Assembly (NCBI GenBank): GCA_963819695.1
Contig: CAWFXD010000001.1
Span: 1,984,001 to 2,048,000 of the forward strand
Length of the DNA: 64,000 nt
Reading direction: 5' to 3'
From: DASZIT01 sp963819695
Lineage (GTDB): Bacteria > Actinomycetota > Acidimicrobiia > Acidimicrobiales > RAAP-2
Below, piece after piece: positions 1-8,199 of this stretch. The notes beneath the pieces were generated by a model that saw only the letters and a program-made list of their open reading frames with translations, did not search any database and was not told the DNA's origin. The position numbers and the translations under genes are program-made. Position 1 is the stretch's first letter. Every line of letters begins with the position of its first letter.

Positions 1-40
1 CGACCTCGAGGACGCACGGCCCACCAAGGCCAACTTCTGA
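1..40 (+). CDS. C-terminal end of an unidentified protein (partial)
   Basis: One frame (codons from base 2) stays open to a TGA at 38-40 and would encode the last residues DLEDARPTKANF. It stops 14 bases before the next start, and the AGGAGG ribosome site of the nitroreductase follows at once, so the two genes may be co-transcribed. Too short to assign a function. Confidence 0.35.
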   Translation, partial: DLEDARPTKANF

Positions 41-54
41 CAGGAGGACAACCG

Positions 55-714
55 ATGGACATCTATGAAGCGCTGTACACCACCCGGGCCATGCGCCGGG
101 TCCGGCCCGATCCAATTCCACTCCCGGTCCAGGCCCGGATACTCGATGCCGCCATCCGCGCTCCATCGGGCGGCAACTCTCAGAACTGGCGGTTCCTGTT
201 GGCCGACGACCCGGAGGTCATCGGACAGATCGGTCCCCTCTACCGCCATGCCATCGATCAGCTGTGGAAGACCGTCTACGCCGACCGGCTGGCGGCCGCG
301 GGGGCCGATCCGGAGTCCGAGGAGAGCATCGAGATGCTCAAGGTGCAACGGTCAGCCCAGTGGCTGGCCGATCACTTCGAGCAGGTACCCCTCTTCCTGT
401 TCGGATTCATCCAGTCCGATCCAACCGGGGGGTCGATCTTCCCGGCCATCTGGAGCGCGCAGCTGGCGGCACGAGCCGAAGGGGTCGGCAGCTCCCTCAC
501 CGCCGTCCTCGGGTTCTTCCATCCGGACGAGACGTTCGAGATCCTCGGCGTGCCCAAGGACAAAGGCTGGGTGATGGCCTGCTGTGTGAGCTTCGGCTAC
601 CCGACCGGGCGTTGGGCGGTCGCCCGCCGCCGGCCCGTCGATGAGGTGTCCTACCGCAACCGGTGGGGTTCCTCGGTCGGCTTCGGGGTCGAACAGCCGT
701 TGTGGCGGCCGTAG
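55..714 (+). CDS. Nitroreductase family protein
   Basis: 219 aa, a usual size for the FMN-dependent nitroreductase fold. The N-terminus (MDIYEALYTTRAMRR-R) matches the flavin-phosphate-binding 'TRRSVR' type motif, followed by RILDAAIRAPSGGNSQNWRF, the typical APSGGNxQ/W segment. The C-terminal half has the family's GVGSSLT and GYPTGRW motifs. Expected to be a cytoplasmic NAD(P)H- or F420H2-dependent reductase of nitro, quinone or enone substrates; the substrate cannot be read from sequence. Start is set by AGGAGG seven bases upstream. Likely follows the partial gene before it; a tRNA gene lies downstream. Confidence 0.88.
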   Translation: MDIYEALYTTRAMRRVRPDPIPLPVQARILDAAIRAPSGGNSQNWRFLLADDPEVIGQIGPLYRHAIDQLWKTVYADRLAAAGADPESEESIEMLKVQRSAQWLADHFEQVPLFLFGFIQSDPTGGSIFPAIWSAQLAARAEGVGSSLTAVLGFFHPDETFEILGVPKDKGWVMACCVSFGYPTGRWAVARRRPVDEVSYRNRWGSSVGFGVEQPLWRP

Positions 715-798
715 GCGTCATCGCACCGACCACGTCGCCCCGGCTCGGGTGGATCGATGGTCGTCGACCGGTGTGTCATGCTCTCGGGCGAGATTTGT

Positions 799-869
799 GC
801 GGGTGTAGCTCAATGGTAGAGCCTCTGCCTTCCAAGCAGATTACGCGGGTTCGATCCCCGTCACCCGCT
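799..869 (+). tRNA. tRNA-Gly (anticodon TCC)
   Basis: A full cloverleaf can be folded: acceptor arms GCGGGTG (799-805) and CACCCGC (862-868) pair perfectly, D-arm GCTC/GAGC, anticodon stem TCTGC/GCAGA with loop CTTCCAA giving anticodon TCC, and a T-arm with the TTCGATC loop. The discriminator base is T869 and CCA is not encoded. Reads GGA (and wobble GGN) glycine codons. Stands alone between two protein genes. Confidence 0.96.
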
Positions 870-943
870 CTCGATGGGCCTGACCCGTTTCAGTGGACCA
901 CCCTTTACGACAAAGTGGCTCCGGCCGGACGTAGGGTGTTTCC

Positions 944-1777
944 ATGCGCTTCGCTTTCAAGACATCGCCGCAGAATACGACCTGGCCCGACATGCTCGCC
1001 GTGTGGAAGGCGGCGGACGACATCGAGCTGTTCGAGTCGGGTTGGACCTTCGACCACTTCTATCCGATCTTTTCCGACAGCACCGGCCCCTGCATGGAGG
1101 GCTGGATCACCCTGACGGCGCTGGCCCAGGCAACGACCCGGCTGCGGATGGGAACTCTGGTAACCGGTATCCATTACCGGCACCCGGCGATCCTGGCCAA
1201 CATGGCGACCACCCTCGACATCGTGTCCGGGGGCCGTCTGGAGCTTGGCCTCGGGGCCGGGTGGAACGAGGAGGAGTCGGGGGCCTACGGGATCGAGCTG
1301 GGTACGCCGGCCGCGCGCAGCGACCGCTTCGAGGAGGCCTGCGAGGTGATCGTCGGGCTCCTCACCCAGGAGACGACGACCTTCAAGGGCCAGTACTACC
1401 AGCTCACCGAGGCCCGCAACGAGCCCAAGCCGGTTCAGCTCCCCCACCCGCCCATCTGCGTCGGTGGCAGTGGCGAGAAGAGGACGCTCCGCACGGCAGC
1501 CCGGTTCGCCCAGCACTGGAACTTCGTAGGGGGCACCCCAGAGGAGTTCGCCCGCAAGCGCGACGTCCTCCATCAGCACTGCGAGGACCTCGGCCGCGAC
1601 CCGACGGAGATTCTCCTCTCCAGTCACGTCATGTTCGCCGGGGACGCGAAGGCCACCGCCGGGCAGGCCGCCGCACTGGCCGAGGTCGGCGCCGAGCTGG
1701 GGATTGTCACCCTCCTAGCGCAGCCCCTGGATCCCGGCGTGCTGGAGCCGCTGGCCACCGCCCTGGGTGAGCTCTAG
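944..1777 (+). CDS. LLM class F420-dependent oxidoreductase
   Basis: 277 aa TIM-barrel protein of the luciferase-like monooxygenase superfamily. Visible family signatures are the strand end RLRMGTLVTG-xxYRHP, GRLELGLGAGWNEEE in the middle, and PPICVGGSGEKRTLR before the C-terminal third. In actinobacteria this branch normally uses reduced F420 rather than FMNH2; substrate unknown. Start ATG lies at the beginning of the first beta strand (MRFAFKT) with a weak AGGG upstream. The next gene, 33 bases on, encodes a second, only distantly similar LLM protein, so the two may form an operon. Confidence 0.85.
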   Translation: MRFAFKTSPQNTTWPDMLAVWKAADDIELFESGWTFDHFYPIFSDSTGPCMEGWITLTALAQATTRLRMGTLVTGIHYRHPAILANMATTLDIVSGGRLELGLGAGWNEEESGAYGIELGTPAARSDRFEEACEVIVGLLTQETTTFKGQYYQLTEARNEPKPVQLPHPPICVGGSGEKRTLRTAARFAQHWNFVGGTPEEFARKRDVLHQHCEDLGRDPTEILLSSHVMFAGDAKATAGQAAALAEVGAELGIVTLLAQPLDPGVLEPLATALGEL

Positions 1778-1810
1778 AGACGAACACGACTCGCGGAAGT
1801 CGATGAGAAA

Positions 1811-2749
1811 GTGATGCTCCGGCCGTTCCGCTTCAGCCTCCAGGCCGCCACCATCCAGAGCCTGGCCGGCTGGCGGGGTCTGGCCCGCGAGACTGCAGAT
1901 CTCGGCTTCTCCCTGCTCCTGACGGCAGACCACCTTGACGAGTGCGTCGCTCCGTTGCCGCCGCTCGTCTCGGCCGCCGACGCCGCGCCTGACCTGCGGG
2001 TGGGCACGCTCGTCCTCAACAACGACCTGCGCCACCCGAGCCTCCTCGCTCGTGAGGCGGCTGCCATCGACCTTCTCACCGACGGTCGGTTGGAGCTCGG
2101 CTTGGGCGCGGGTCATGCACAACCCGAGTACACCCGCAACGGGCTGCGATTCGACACCGGAGCAACACGAATTGACAGACTCGAGGAGTCGGTGCAGGTG
2201 TTGCGTCGGTTGCTGGACGGCGAAACTGTCAACTTCCGCGGGACGCACTATGACATCGAAGGTGAGACGTGTTACCCGAGGCCGACTCAGGCCAGCCTGC
2301 CTTTGCTGGTCGGTGGTGGTGGGAAACGAACGCTCGCCGTCGCCGCCCGGTACGCCGATGCGGTCGGCTTCACCGGACTTGGCAAGACCCTTCCTGACGG
2401 GAATCGCCATCAACCCACCGGGTTCTCGCCGGCCGCAGTGACCGCGCAGGTTGACTGGGTCCGCGAGCAAGCCGGCACCCGGTTCGAGGGGCTGGAGCTC
2501 CAAGCCCTGGTCCAGGCCGTCTTCGTGACCGACCGGCGCGATGACACCGCTGAACGTCTCCTCTCGCGGCATCCCGGCTTGACCACCTTCGATCTTCTCG
2601 CCACGCCGTACCTGCTGATCGGAAGCGTAAATGGCATCGTCGAGGCGCTGGTCGAACGACGCGAGCGATGGGGGTTCTCGCACTACACGGTTCGCCCGGC
2701 AGCGCTGCCAGCATTCGCCCCGATCGTCGCCGCCCTCGCCGGGAGGTAG
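1811..2749 (+). CDS. LLM class F420-dependent oxidoreductase
   Basis: 312 aa luciferase-like protein of a different subfamily from its neighbour (it resembles the TIGR03621 group). Shows FRFSLQ first strand, LRVGTLVLNNDLRHP, GRLELGLGAGH, and a glycine-rich PLLVGGGGKRTL loop. Start is GTG 1811 or ATG 1814, in the same frame; the two cannot be separated. Likely F420H2-dependent; substrate unknown. Its TAG stop is built into a 22-bp palindrome (2747-2768) that ends the unit or controls the next gene. Confidence 0.85.
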   Translation: MMLRPFRFSLQAATIQSLAGWRGLARETADLGFSLLLTADHLDECVAPLPPLVSAADAAPDLRVGTLVLNNDLRHPSLLAREAAAIDLLTDGRLELGLGAGHAQPEYTRNGLRFDTGATRIDRLEESVQVLRRLLDGETVNFRGTHYDIEGETCYPRPTQASLPLLVGGGGKRTLAVAARYADAVGFTGLGKTLPDGNRHQPTGFSPAAVTAQVDWVREQAGTRFEGLELQALVQAVFVTDRRDDTAERLLSRHPGLTTFDLLATPYLLIGSVNGIVEALVERRERWGFSHYTVRPAALPAFAPIVAALAGR

Positions 2750-2768
2750 ACAAGGGGTCCCTTGTCTA
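2747..2768. promoter_or_regulatory. 22-bp perfect palindrome (operator or terminator)
   Basis: Two 10-bp arms, TAGACAAGGG and its exact reverse complement, flank a GT spacer. The left arm contains the stop codon of the upstream gene and the right arm ends 43 bases before the HAD hydrolase start. No T-run follows on either strand, so a dimeric repressor site is at least as likely as a terminator. Confidence 0.5.
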
Positions 2769-2811
2769 TGCCTTCCCCTCTGTTCACCCTTGACCGTCCA
2801 TACTGGAGCCG

Positions 2812-3591
2812 ATGACCCGCCAAACCCCTGAGAGCTGGCTCTGCGACATGGATGGCGTACTGGTCCGGGAGGGAATCATGGTTCCCGGGGCGGACCGGTT
2901 CGTGAAGGCTCTCCTCGCCGGCGGACGGAGCTTTCTGGTCCTGACCAACAATTCGATGTACACCCCCCGGGACCTCTCCGCCCGGCTGGCCACCTCCGGC
3001 CTCGACATCCCCGACCACGCGCTGTGGACCTCGGCCCTGGCCACCGCCCGGTTCCTCGACAGCCAGCGGCCGGGTGGCACCGCCTTCGCCATCGGTGAAG
3101 CCGGCCTGACCACCGCCCTCCACGACATCGGCTACATCCTCACCGACCGCGCCCCCGACTATGTGGTCCTCGGCGAGACCCGGGCCTACAGCTTCTCAAA
3201 CATCACCACCGCCATCCGGTTGGTGGCCGACGGGGCCCGGTTCATCGCCACCAATCCCGACCCCACCGGCCCGTCACCGGCGGGTCTCCTCCCGGCCTGC
3301 GGCTCGGTGGCCGCGCTCATAACCCGGGCCACGGGCGTCGATCCCTATTTCGTCGGCAAGCCGAACCCGCTGATGGTGCGCGAGGGGTTGAACACCCTCG
3401 GCGCCCACTCCGAGACCACCGTGATGGTCGGAGACCGGATGGACACCGACATGCTGGCCGGCATCGAGGCCGGCCTCGAGACCATCCTGGTGCTGTCGGG
3501 CATGACCGAGTCAGACGCGGTGGACCGTTTCCCCTACCGGCCGACCCGCATCGTCGACTCGGTGGCCGACCTTGTCGCCGAACTCGGCTAA
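2812..3591 (+). CDS. HAD-IIA family hydrolase (NagD-like phosphatase)
   Basis: 259 aa. All HAD motifs are present: motif I DMDGVL (nucleophile Asp near residue 12), motif II LTNNS, the C2-type cap, motif III lysine in VGKPNP, and motif IV GDRMDTD. The order and length fit the HAD-IIA/NagD group that dephosphorylates nucleotides or sugar phosphates such as glycerol phosphate. Cytoplasmic. Start ATG follows GGAG. Overlaps the 3' end of the convergent small gene by four bases. Precise substrate unknown. Confidence 0.88.
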   Translation: MTRQTPESWLCDMDGVLVREGIMVPGADRFVKALLAGGRSFLVLTNNSMYTPRDLSARLATSGLDIPDHALWTSALATARFLDSQRPGGTAFAIGEAGLTTALHDIGYILTDRAPDYVVLGETRAYSFSNITTAIRLVADGARFIATNPDPTGPSPAGLLPACGSVAALITRATGVDPYFVGKPNPLMVREGLNTLGAHSETTVMVGDRMDTDMLAGIEAGLETILVLSGMTESDAVDRFPYRPTRIVDSVADLVAELG

Positions 3592-3797
3592 CCCGACCCC
3601 TGCTCGCGAGGCCTTGCCAGCACCAGGTAGACGTTGTCGTCCACCGCGAAGGTGGTCACCACCCCGAACCCTTCGGCGCTGGCGGCGTCGAGCGCCGACT
3701 CCAGATCGGCCCGGGGCTCGGCGTTCACCAGCCGTCCGCCCTGGATCCGGAGTACCCGGTGGGTGGACGGGATAGAGGCAGGCGCGAGCTCAGGCAT
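3588..3797 (-). CDS. Small hypothetical protein (69 aa)
   Basis: 69 aa, translationally coupled to the PIG-L deacetylase upstream: its ATG overlaps the deacetylase TGA by eight bases (ATGCCTGA). The centre (ESALDAASAEGFGVVTTF followed by a VYLVLARP strand) looks like a short alpha-beta fold similar in style to DUF4177-type proteins, but this is a resemblance only. Compatible codon use and the tight overlap argue for a real gene. Function unknown. Confidence 0.55.
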   Translation of the reverse strand: MPELAPASIPSTHRVLRIQGGRLVNAEPRADLESALDAASAEGFGVVTTFAVDDNVYLVLARPREQGSG

Positions 3798-4599
3798 CCA
3801 ACAGGCTCGTCTCCCGCGGGCCCGGGTGAGGATTGGGTGCCTTCGGCCGGATCCGGATGTACCACTCGTGCCCCCACACCATCTCGAAGACCTCGGGGGG
3901 CATGGCCAAGAAGAAACTTTCCTCGCTGATCTGGGTGGCGTGGGCCCGCATGGCGTCCCGCTTGGCGTCGATCCACTTGGTCACGTCCACTTCGGTGGTG
4001 ATGCGAGAGGAGGGCTCGCCCATTGTCTGCATGTCTGCGGCGGTGTCTTCCGGAGGCGACCAACCTTCCTCCCCACCCTGGCTGGCTTGCTCGGCCAGCG
4101 ACTGGAGAAACCCTCGGTCCATGGTGGCCATGAACACCCGCGGGGTGCCGGCGATGTCGGCGGCCCGGACGCCCACGGTGTGGACCTGGACATGGTCGGG
4201 GTGCCCGTACCCGCCGTGCTCGTCGTAGATGACCAGCGCGTCGGCGTGTTCCTCGTCGAGGATCTTGGCCAGCCGGTTGGCTGCCTCCTCGACATCCGCC
4301 GCCGCGAAGGAATCGGCTCGCTGGTTGGACTCCTCGCCGGCCATGCCGGAGTCGTGATAGCCGAGGAATGCCTGGCGGGCGACGCCGAGGATCCTTCCGG
4401 CCTCAGCCAGCTCCACCACCCGGCGGTCGGCCAGCGATTCGCCGTCGTCGAGCATGCCCTCGGGGATCTCACCCAGCTCCCCGACGGTGGCGGTGACCAG
4501 CACCACCCGGTGCCCGGCGGCCGCCAATGCCGCCATGGTGCCGCCGGTGGCGATGGCCTCGTCGTCGGGATGGGCATGAACGAACACAACGGTGGACAT
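3790..4599 (-). CDS. PIG-L family deacetylase (LmbE/MshB-like)
   Basis: 269 aa from the ATG at 4599; the open frame extends 67 codons further upstream but that part is low-complexity and lacks family similarity. Zinc-site motif AHPDDE sits at residues 9-14 and the second motif GHPDH about residue 135, as in the mycothiol enzymes MshB and Mca and other LmbE-type N-acetylglucosamine deacetylases. C-terminal HATQISEESFF resembles the same region of the Mca-like gene at 13.7 kb (HATQVDPTSRFW). Could be MshB, a second Mca-like amidase, or a deacetylase of another GlcNAc conjugate. Coupled to the small gene downstream. Confidence 0.85.
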   Translation of the reverse strand: MSTVVFVHAHPDDEAIATGGTMAALAAAGHRVVLVTATVGELGEIPEGMLDDGESLADRRVVELAEAGRILGVARQAFLGYHDSGMAGEESNQRADSFAAADVEEAANRLAKILDEEHADALVIYDEHGGYGHPDHVQVHTVGVRAADIAGTPRVFMATMDRGFLQSLAEQASQGGEEGWSPPEDTAADMQTMGEPSSRITTEVDVTKWIDAKRDAMRAHATQISEESFFLAMPPEVFEMVWGHEWYIRIRPKAPNPHPGPRETSLLDA

Positions 4600-4651
4600 G
4601 CCATCGACGTTATCCGGCTCCGCCGCCTGGGCCGGCCAGCCCTGCCCCCCC

Positions 4652-4993
4652 TCAGCCGAACGGCAGCTGCGGGGCGTCGGCCAGCGAGAGCCGCTCGGTG
4701 AAATCCTTCTCGGAACGCTTCGAGCCGGTGGCCCGGCCGGAAACCGCAAAGACCCGGCTCGGTTCGAACGACCGGAGCTTCCGGTCGCCCGGGCGTCCAC
4801 CCGCCACCTCCACCGACTCGGTGCCGTTCCGCTCGTTGACGATGTGGGCCCGAAACTCCCAGGTGGCGCCCCGTAGCTTGACCCCGGAGATCATCACCGG
4901 ATCGCCGGCCTGGAGTCCGTGCCAGGTCGGCGACCGGTGGAGATGGGCGGTGGCGTCAGCCGCCACCCGTTTGGCAGAAGGACGGCGGGGCAT
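4652..4993 (-). CDS. Conserved hypothetical protein (113 aa)
   Basis: 113 aa, basic N-terminus (MPRRPSAKR) then a compact beta-rich segment (PVMISGVKLRGATWEFRAHI) and an FAVSGR-like C-terminal part. Resembles small actinobacterial proteins of unknown function; no catalytic motif or membrane segment seen. It precedes the PIG-L deacetylase on the same strand with a 52-base gap, so may share its transcript. Confidence 0.6.
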   Translation of the reverse strand: MPRRPSAKRVAADATAHLHRSPTWHGLQAGDPVMISGVKLRGATWEFRAHIVNERNGTESVEVAGGRPGDRKLRSFEPSRVFAVSGRATGSKRSEKDFTERLSLADAPQLPFG

Positions 4994-5078
4994 GCTGCCC
5001 GCTACTCGGAGTCGGTCAGGAATTCGTCCACGCTCCGAACCTACCCGAAGGGTGTGTCGGGGAGGTCAATGGTTGGGC

Positions 5079-5711
5079 TCAGCGCCGGCGGTGAGCCGGG
5101 CCCGCTCCCCGCTCGGCGCGCACCGTGCGGATGCGGAGGGCAAACATTCCGACGATGAGGATCACCACCAGGACGGCGGCCACGTAGCCGGCGTAGCTGA
5201 AGCCCTTCACCACATGTTGGTAGGTGGCTCCCAAGTTGTACCCGAGGCTGACCAACGCCGTCGACCAGATGGCACAGGCGGCCACGGTGAACACCGCGAA
5301 CTTCCCGACGGTCATTTCACCCAATCCGGCGGCCACCGACACGAACGATCGCACCAGGGGAATCAGACGACCGAAGAAGACAAACGCTTCGCCTCGACGA
5401 TCGAGCCATGCCTCCGCCCGGTCGAGATCCTTGTGGGTGAGGAGGACGTACTTCCCCAGCCGGTCCACCAGCGGTCTGCCCCCGAAGTACCCGATGGAGT
5501 AGCCGAGGAACGAGCCCACCAGCTCACCGCCGAGGGCGGCCAGGATCACCAGCGCCAACTGCAGGTGGTGGGGCTCGTTGGCCACCTGGCCGCTGGCCAA
5601 CACTCCGCCGTAGATCATGGCCAGTTCCGATCCGACCGGGATGAGCATGGTGGACAGCAAGGTCAGGGCGAAGACGGCCAGATAGCCCCAGTTCTGCAGA
5701 AAATGCTCCAT
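5079..5711 (-). CDS. DedA family membrane protein
   Basis: 210 aa integral membrane protein of the DedA/VTT family, linked to lipid-carrier (undecaprenyl phosphate or phospholipid) flipping and envelope homeostasis. Seen: N-terminal hydrophobic helix with the P-x-E type turn (IPVGSELAMIYGG), the re-entrant segment ending in the family motif FFGRLIPLVRSFVSVAAGLGEM, and a long C-terminal helix before a basic tail. Length is normal. Divergent from the alpha/beta hydrolase; the 43-base gap holds a CGGGTC/GACCCG inverted repeat (5715-5735). Confidence 0.9.
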   Translation of the reverse strand: MEHFLQNWGYLAVFALTLLSTMLIPVGSELAMIYGGVLASGQVANEPHHLQLALVILAALGGELVGSFLGYSIGYFGGRPLVDRLGKYVLLTHKDLDRAEAWLDRRGEAFVFFGRLIPLVRSFVSVAAGLGEMTVGKFAVFTVAACAIWSTALVSLGYNLGATYQHVVKGFSYAGYVAAVLVVILIVGMFALRIRTVRAERGAGPAHRRR

Positions 5712-5754
5712 GAGCGGGTCAATCTAACCGACCCGGTCCGTCCCGTCGCCGACG

Positions 5755-6678
5755 GTGCCTGCGATCCCAGGTCCCTCCGATAGCGTCACCCCGGTGGACA
5801 CCACGATCGAGCAGCGGGAGCCAATTCGCGGGTACTGCACCACTCCGGACGGTCTCGAGATCGCCACCTACGACTTCGGCGGGGAGGGACCGGACCTGCT
5901 GTTGGTCCACGCCACCGGTTTCTGCGCCGGGGTGCTGGCGCCGATGGCCAGCCATCTGGCGGCAAACTTCCACTGCTGGGGAATCGATCTGCGCGCCCAC
6001 GGCCGGTCGGACTCCCCCGCCGACGGGGACTTCAGCTGGTCGGGATTCGCCACTGACGTGCTGGCGGCCGTCGACCACCTCGGGCTCGACCACCCCTACG
6101 GATTCGGACACTCCTGTGGCGGGGCATCGGTGCTGCTGGCGGAGGAGCGTCGGCCGGGTGCATTCCGCGCCCTCTACTGCTACGAGCCCGTCGTCTTCCC
6201 CGGCCCGCCCCCCGAACTCGAAGGCAACGGTATGTCCGATGCCGCCCGCCGGCGCCGGGAGACATTTCCCTCGCCCACCGACGCCTTTCTCAACTTCTCC
6301 TCCAAGCCGCCCTTTGACGACCTCGATCCCGATGCCCTGCAGGCCTACGTCGACTACGGCTTCGAAACCGTGCCGACCGCGGAGGGAGGGGACGGAGAGA
6401 CGATACGGCTGCTCTGTCGCCGGGAAGACGAAGCCGAGGTCTACGCCCACGCCGCCTCCCATGATGCGTACACCCATCTCGGCGAGATCGGGTGCCAGGT
6501 CCGGCTCACTGCCGGCGACCACACCGGGAGCCCCAGCATCGCCTTCCTCCAGGCCAATGCCGAGCAGATCCCGGCCAGCACCATCGAGGTCATGGCCGGA
6601 ATCGGCCATTTTGGTCCGCTGCAACGACCCGACCGGGTGGCCGAATCGATCATCAGGGCGTTCGATCAACGTCGGTGA
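5755..6678 (+). CDS. Alpha/beta hydrolase
   Basis: About 300 aa alpha/beta-hydrolase. The nucleophile elbow reads GHSCGG (Ser in the GxSxG position), the oxyanion region is HATGFCAG, a DLRAHGRSD strand-turn precedes it, and the C-terminal GIGHFGPLQRPDRV supplies the catalytic His. GTG at 5755 is the longest start; GTG at 5794 removes 13 poorly ordered residues and is equally plausible. Esterase, epoxide hydrolase or haloperoxidase-like activity are all possible. Confidence 0.85.
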   Translation: MPAIPGPSDSVTPVDTTIEQREPIRGYCTTPDGLEIATYDFGGEGPDLLLVHATGFCAGVLAPMASHLAANFHCWGIDLRAHGRSDSPADGDFSWSGFATDVLAAVDHLGLDHPYGFGHSCGGASVLLAEERRPGAFRALYCYEPVVFPGPPPELEGNGMSDAARRRRETFPSPTDAFLNFSSKPPFDDLDPDALQAYVDYGFETVPTAEGGDGETIRLLCRREDEAEVYAHAASHDAYTHLGEIGCQVRLTAGDHTGSPSIAFLQANAEQIPASTIEVMAGIGHFGPLQRPDRVAESIIRAFDQRR

Positions 6679-6704
6679 GACACCTGGGTCGTAGTCTGTC
6701 GTCA

Positions 6705-7529
6705 ATGCCCTTGGAACTCCCGCGGTCGCTGTCTCCGTCGAAAGTGACGACCTTTCGCCAGTGCGCCCTGGCCTTTCGCTTCTCTGCGGTCGAACGGCTT
6801 CCGGAGCCCCCCACCATCTGGACGGTGAAAGGGACACTCGTCCACTCGGCGTTGGAGCGCCTGTTCTGGCGCCACCCGAAGGGGGAACGGACCCTGGGGA
6901 CGGCATTGGCCGAGTTGGCGTCGGCCTGGGACGACCTCCAGGCCGACCCGGAGTGGATCGAACTGGAGCTGCCGGCCGGTGACGTCGACGGCTTCCGGGA
7001 CGACGCCGAGGAGTTGGTCAAGAATTACTTTCTCCTCGAGGACCCGAATGACGTCACCCCGATCGGCATCGAGGTGACCCTCGAGGCCCGACTGGGCGAC
7101 CTCCGTCTTCGAGGCATCATCGACCGCCTCGACCTGACCCCCGAGGGCGAGTTGGTGGTCGTCGATTACAAGACCGGGCGAGCCCCCTCGGTGGCCTTCG
7201 AGCAGTCGAAGCTGGTCGGCGTGCACATCTATGCCCTCCTGTGTTCCGAGGTGCTGGGTCGACGTCCGGTGGAGGTTCGCCTCCTCCACCTGAAGGAACC
7301 GACCGCCATCATCGCCCGGCCGACCGAACAGGGGATCGCCGGCCAACGCCAAAAGGCGGTGGCGGTGTGGTCGGCCGTCGAGCGGGCCTGTGCATCGGAG
7401 GATTTCCGGCCTCAGACCGGGCCGCTGTGCAAGTTCTGCCGATTCCAGGAATTCTGTCCGGCCTTCGGAGGGAACCCCGCCGATGCCGCTCCGGCCATAG
7501 CCGCGCTCGCCGCCCAGGGGGCGGCATGA
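6705..7529 (+). CDS. RecB-family exonuclease (PD-(D/E)XK, iron-sulfur type)
   Basis: 274 aa from ATG 6705; the frame is open further upstream but runs over the preceding gene. The core shows GIIDRLD, then VVVDYKTGR, the D..K active-site pair of RecB/Cas4-like nucleases. One Cys at residue 20 (TTFRQC) and a C-terminal CKFCRFQEFC cluster give the four cysteines expected for an AddB/Cas4-type 4Fe-4S cluster. Probably a stand-alone DNA-end processing nuclease; no helicase or cas genes nearby. Overlaps the PAP2 gene by ATGA. Confidence 0.85.
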   Translation: MPLELPRSLSPSKVTTFRQCALAFRFSAVERLPEPPTIWTVKGTLVHSALERLFWRHPKGERTLGTALAELASAWDDLQADPEWIELELPAGDVDGFRDDAEELVKNYFLLEDPNDVTPIGIEVTLEARLGDLRLRGIIDRLDLTPEGELVVVDYKTGRAPSVAFEQSKLVGVHIYALLCSEVLGRRPVEVRLLHLKEPTAIIARPTEQGIAGQRQKAVAVWSAVERACASEDFRPQTGPLCKFCRFQEFCPAFGGNPADAAPAIAALAAQGAA

Positions 7530-8134
7530 TGGCCCAGGACCGCACGGTTCGGCGCGAGTTCACCGGTGGCCTCACCGAACCGGTGGATCCCAGCTCCCTC
7601 TCATTCGGCGACATGGTGCAGATGCTCGATGACCGGGTCGACGCCTGGTTCGAACCTCTCCGGGGCAAGCCGGTTCCCGACACGGTGGCCAGGATCGTCT
7701 CCGGACTCGGTGACCACGGCCTGCTTTGGGCCGCATCCACCGTCTGGCGGGCTCGCCACCCCGGTTCGCGCCGCAACCGGGCGGTCCGGGCCCTGGCCGT
7801 GGCCGGCGCCGAGTCGAGCGTGGTCAACGCCGTCCTCAAGGCCGTTATCGGACGTCCACGTCCCGACGGTTCCGATCTTCGGCTGGGGGACAACATTGTT
7901 CCGCTACGCGAGCCCACCACCAGCAGTTTTCCCAGCGGTCACACCCTGGCCGCCTTCTGTGCCGCCACCGTGCTCTCCGAGCCGGGAGATCTGGGCGGAA
8001 GCGCCCTGCTGTTCGGCTGCGCCGGGCTCATCGGTGCCAGCCGGATCCACCTGAGGGCCCACCACGGTTCAGACGTCCTCGGGGGGATGGCCATCGGAGT
8101 CGTCCTCGGCGTGATCGGTCGGCGCCTGGTCTGA
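7526..8134 (+). CDS. PAP2 superfamily phosphatase
   Basis: 202 aa, starting at ATG 7526 in an ATGA overlap with the nuclease gene (ATG 7529 also possible). The three PAP2 motifs are present in order: KAVIGRPRP (KxxxxxxRP), PSGH, and SRIHLRAHHGSD (SRxxxxxHxxxD). Hydrophobic segments lie around GLLWAAS, the AAFCAATVL stretch and the C-terminal VVLGVIG, so a membrane lipid-phosphate (undecaprenyl- or phosphatidyl-) phosphatase is likely. Length is typical for the short bacterial forms. Confidence 0.88.
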   Translation: MMAQDRTVRREFTGGLTEPVDPSSLSFGDMVQMLDDRVDAWFEPLRGKPVPDTVARIVSGLGDHGLLWAASTVWRARHPGSRRNRAVRALAVAGAESSVVNAVLKAVIGRPRPDGSDLRLGDNIVPLREPTTSSFPSGHTLAAFCAATVLSEPGDLGGSALLFGCAGLIGASRIHLRAHHGSDVLGGMAIGVVLGVIGRRLV

Positions 8135-8199
8135 CCGCAGTCGCCGGCCAGGGATCCAGACTGACGGAATGGAGTCACCCTGGCCGGGGTTGAACGGGC

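Noticed and set aside
5715..5735. CGGGTC/GACCCG inverted repeat between dedA and the hydrolase as an operator
   Set aside because: Six-base arms with a nine-base spacer are expected often in DNA this GC-rich; too weak to list as a site.
7241..7525. N-terminal extension of the PAP2 protein by 95 codons
   Set aside because: The extension overlaps the RecB-like nuclease gene in another frame and has no similarity; the ATGA overlap start at 7526 is convincing.
6705..7529. Cas4 component of a CRISPR system
   Set aside because: The nuclease has the Cas4/AddB-like motifs, but no cas genes or repeats are nearby; it matches stand-alone RecB-like nucleases of actinobacteria.
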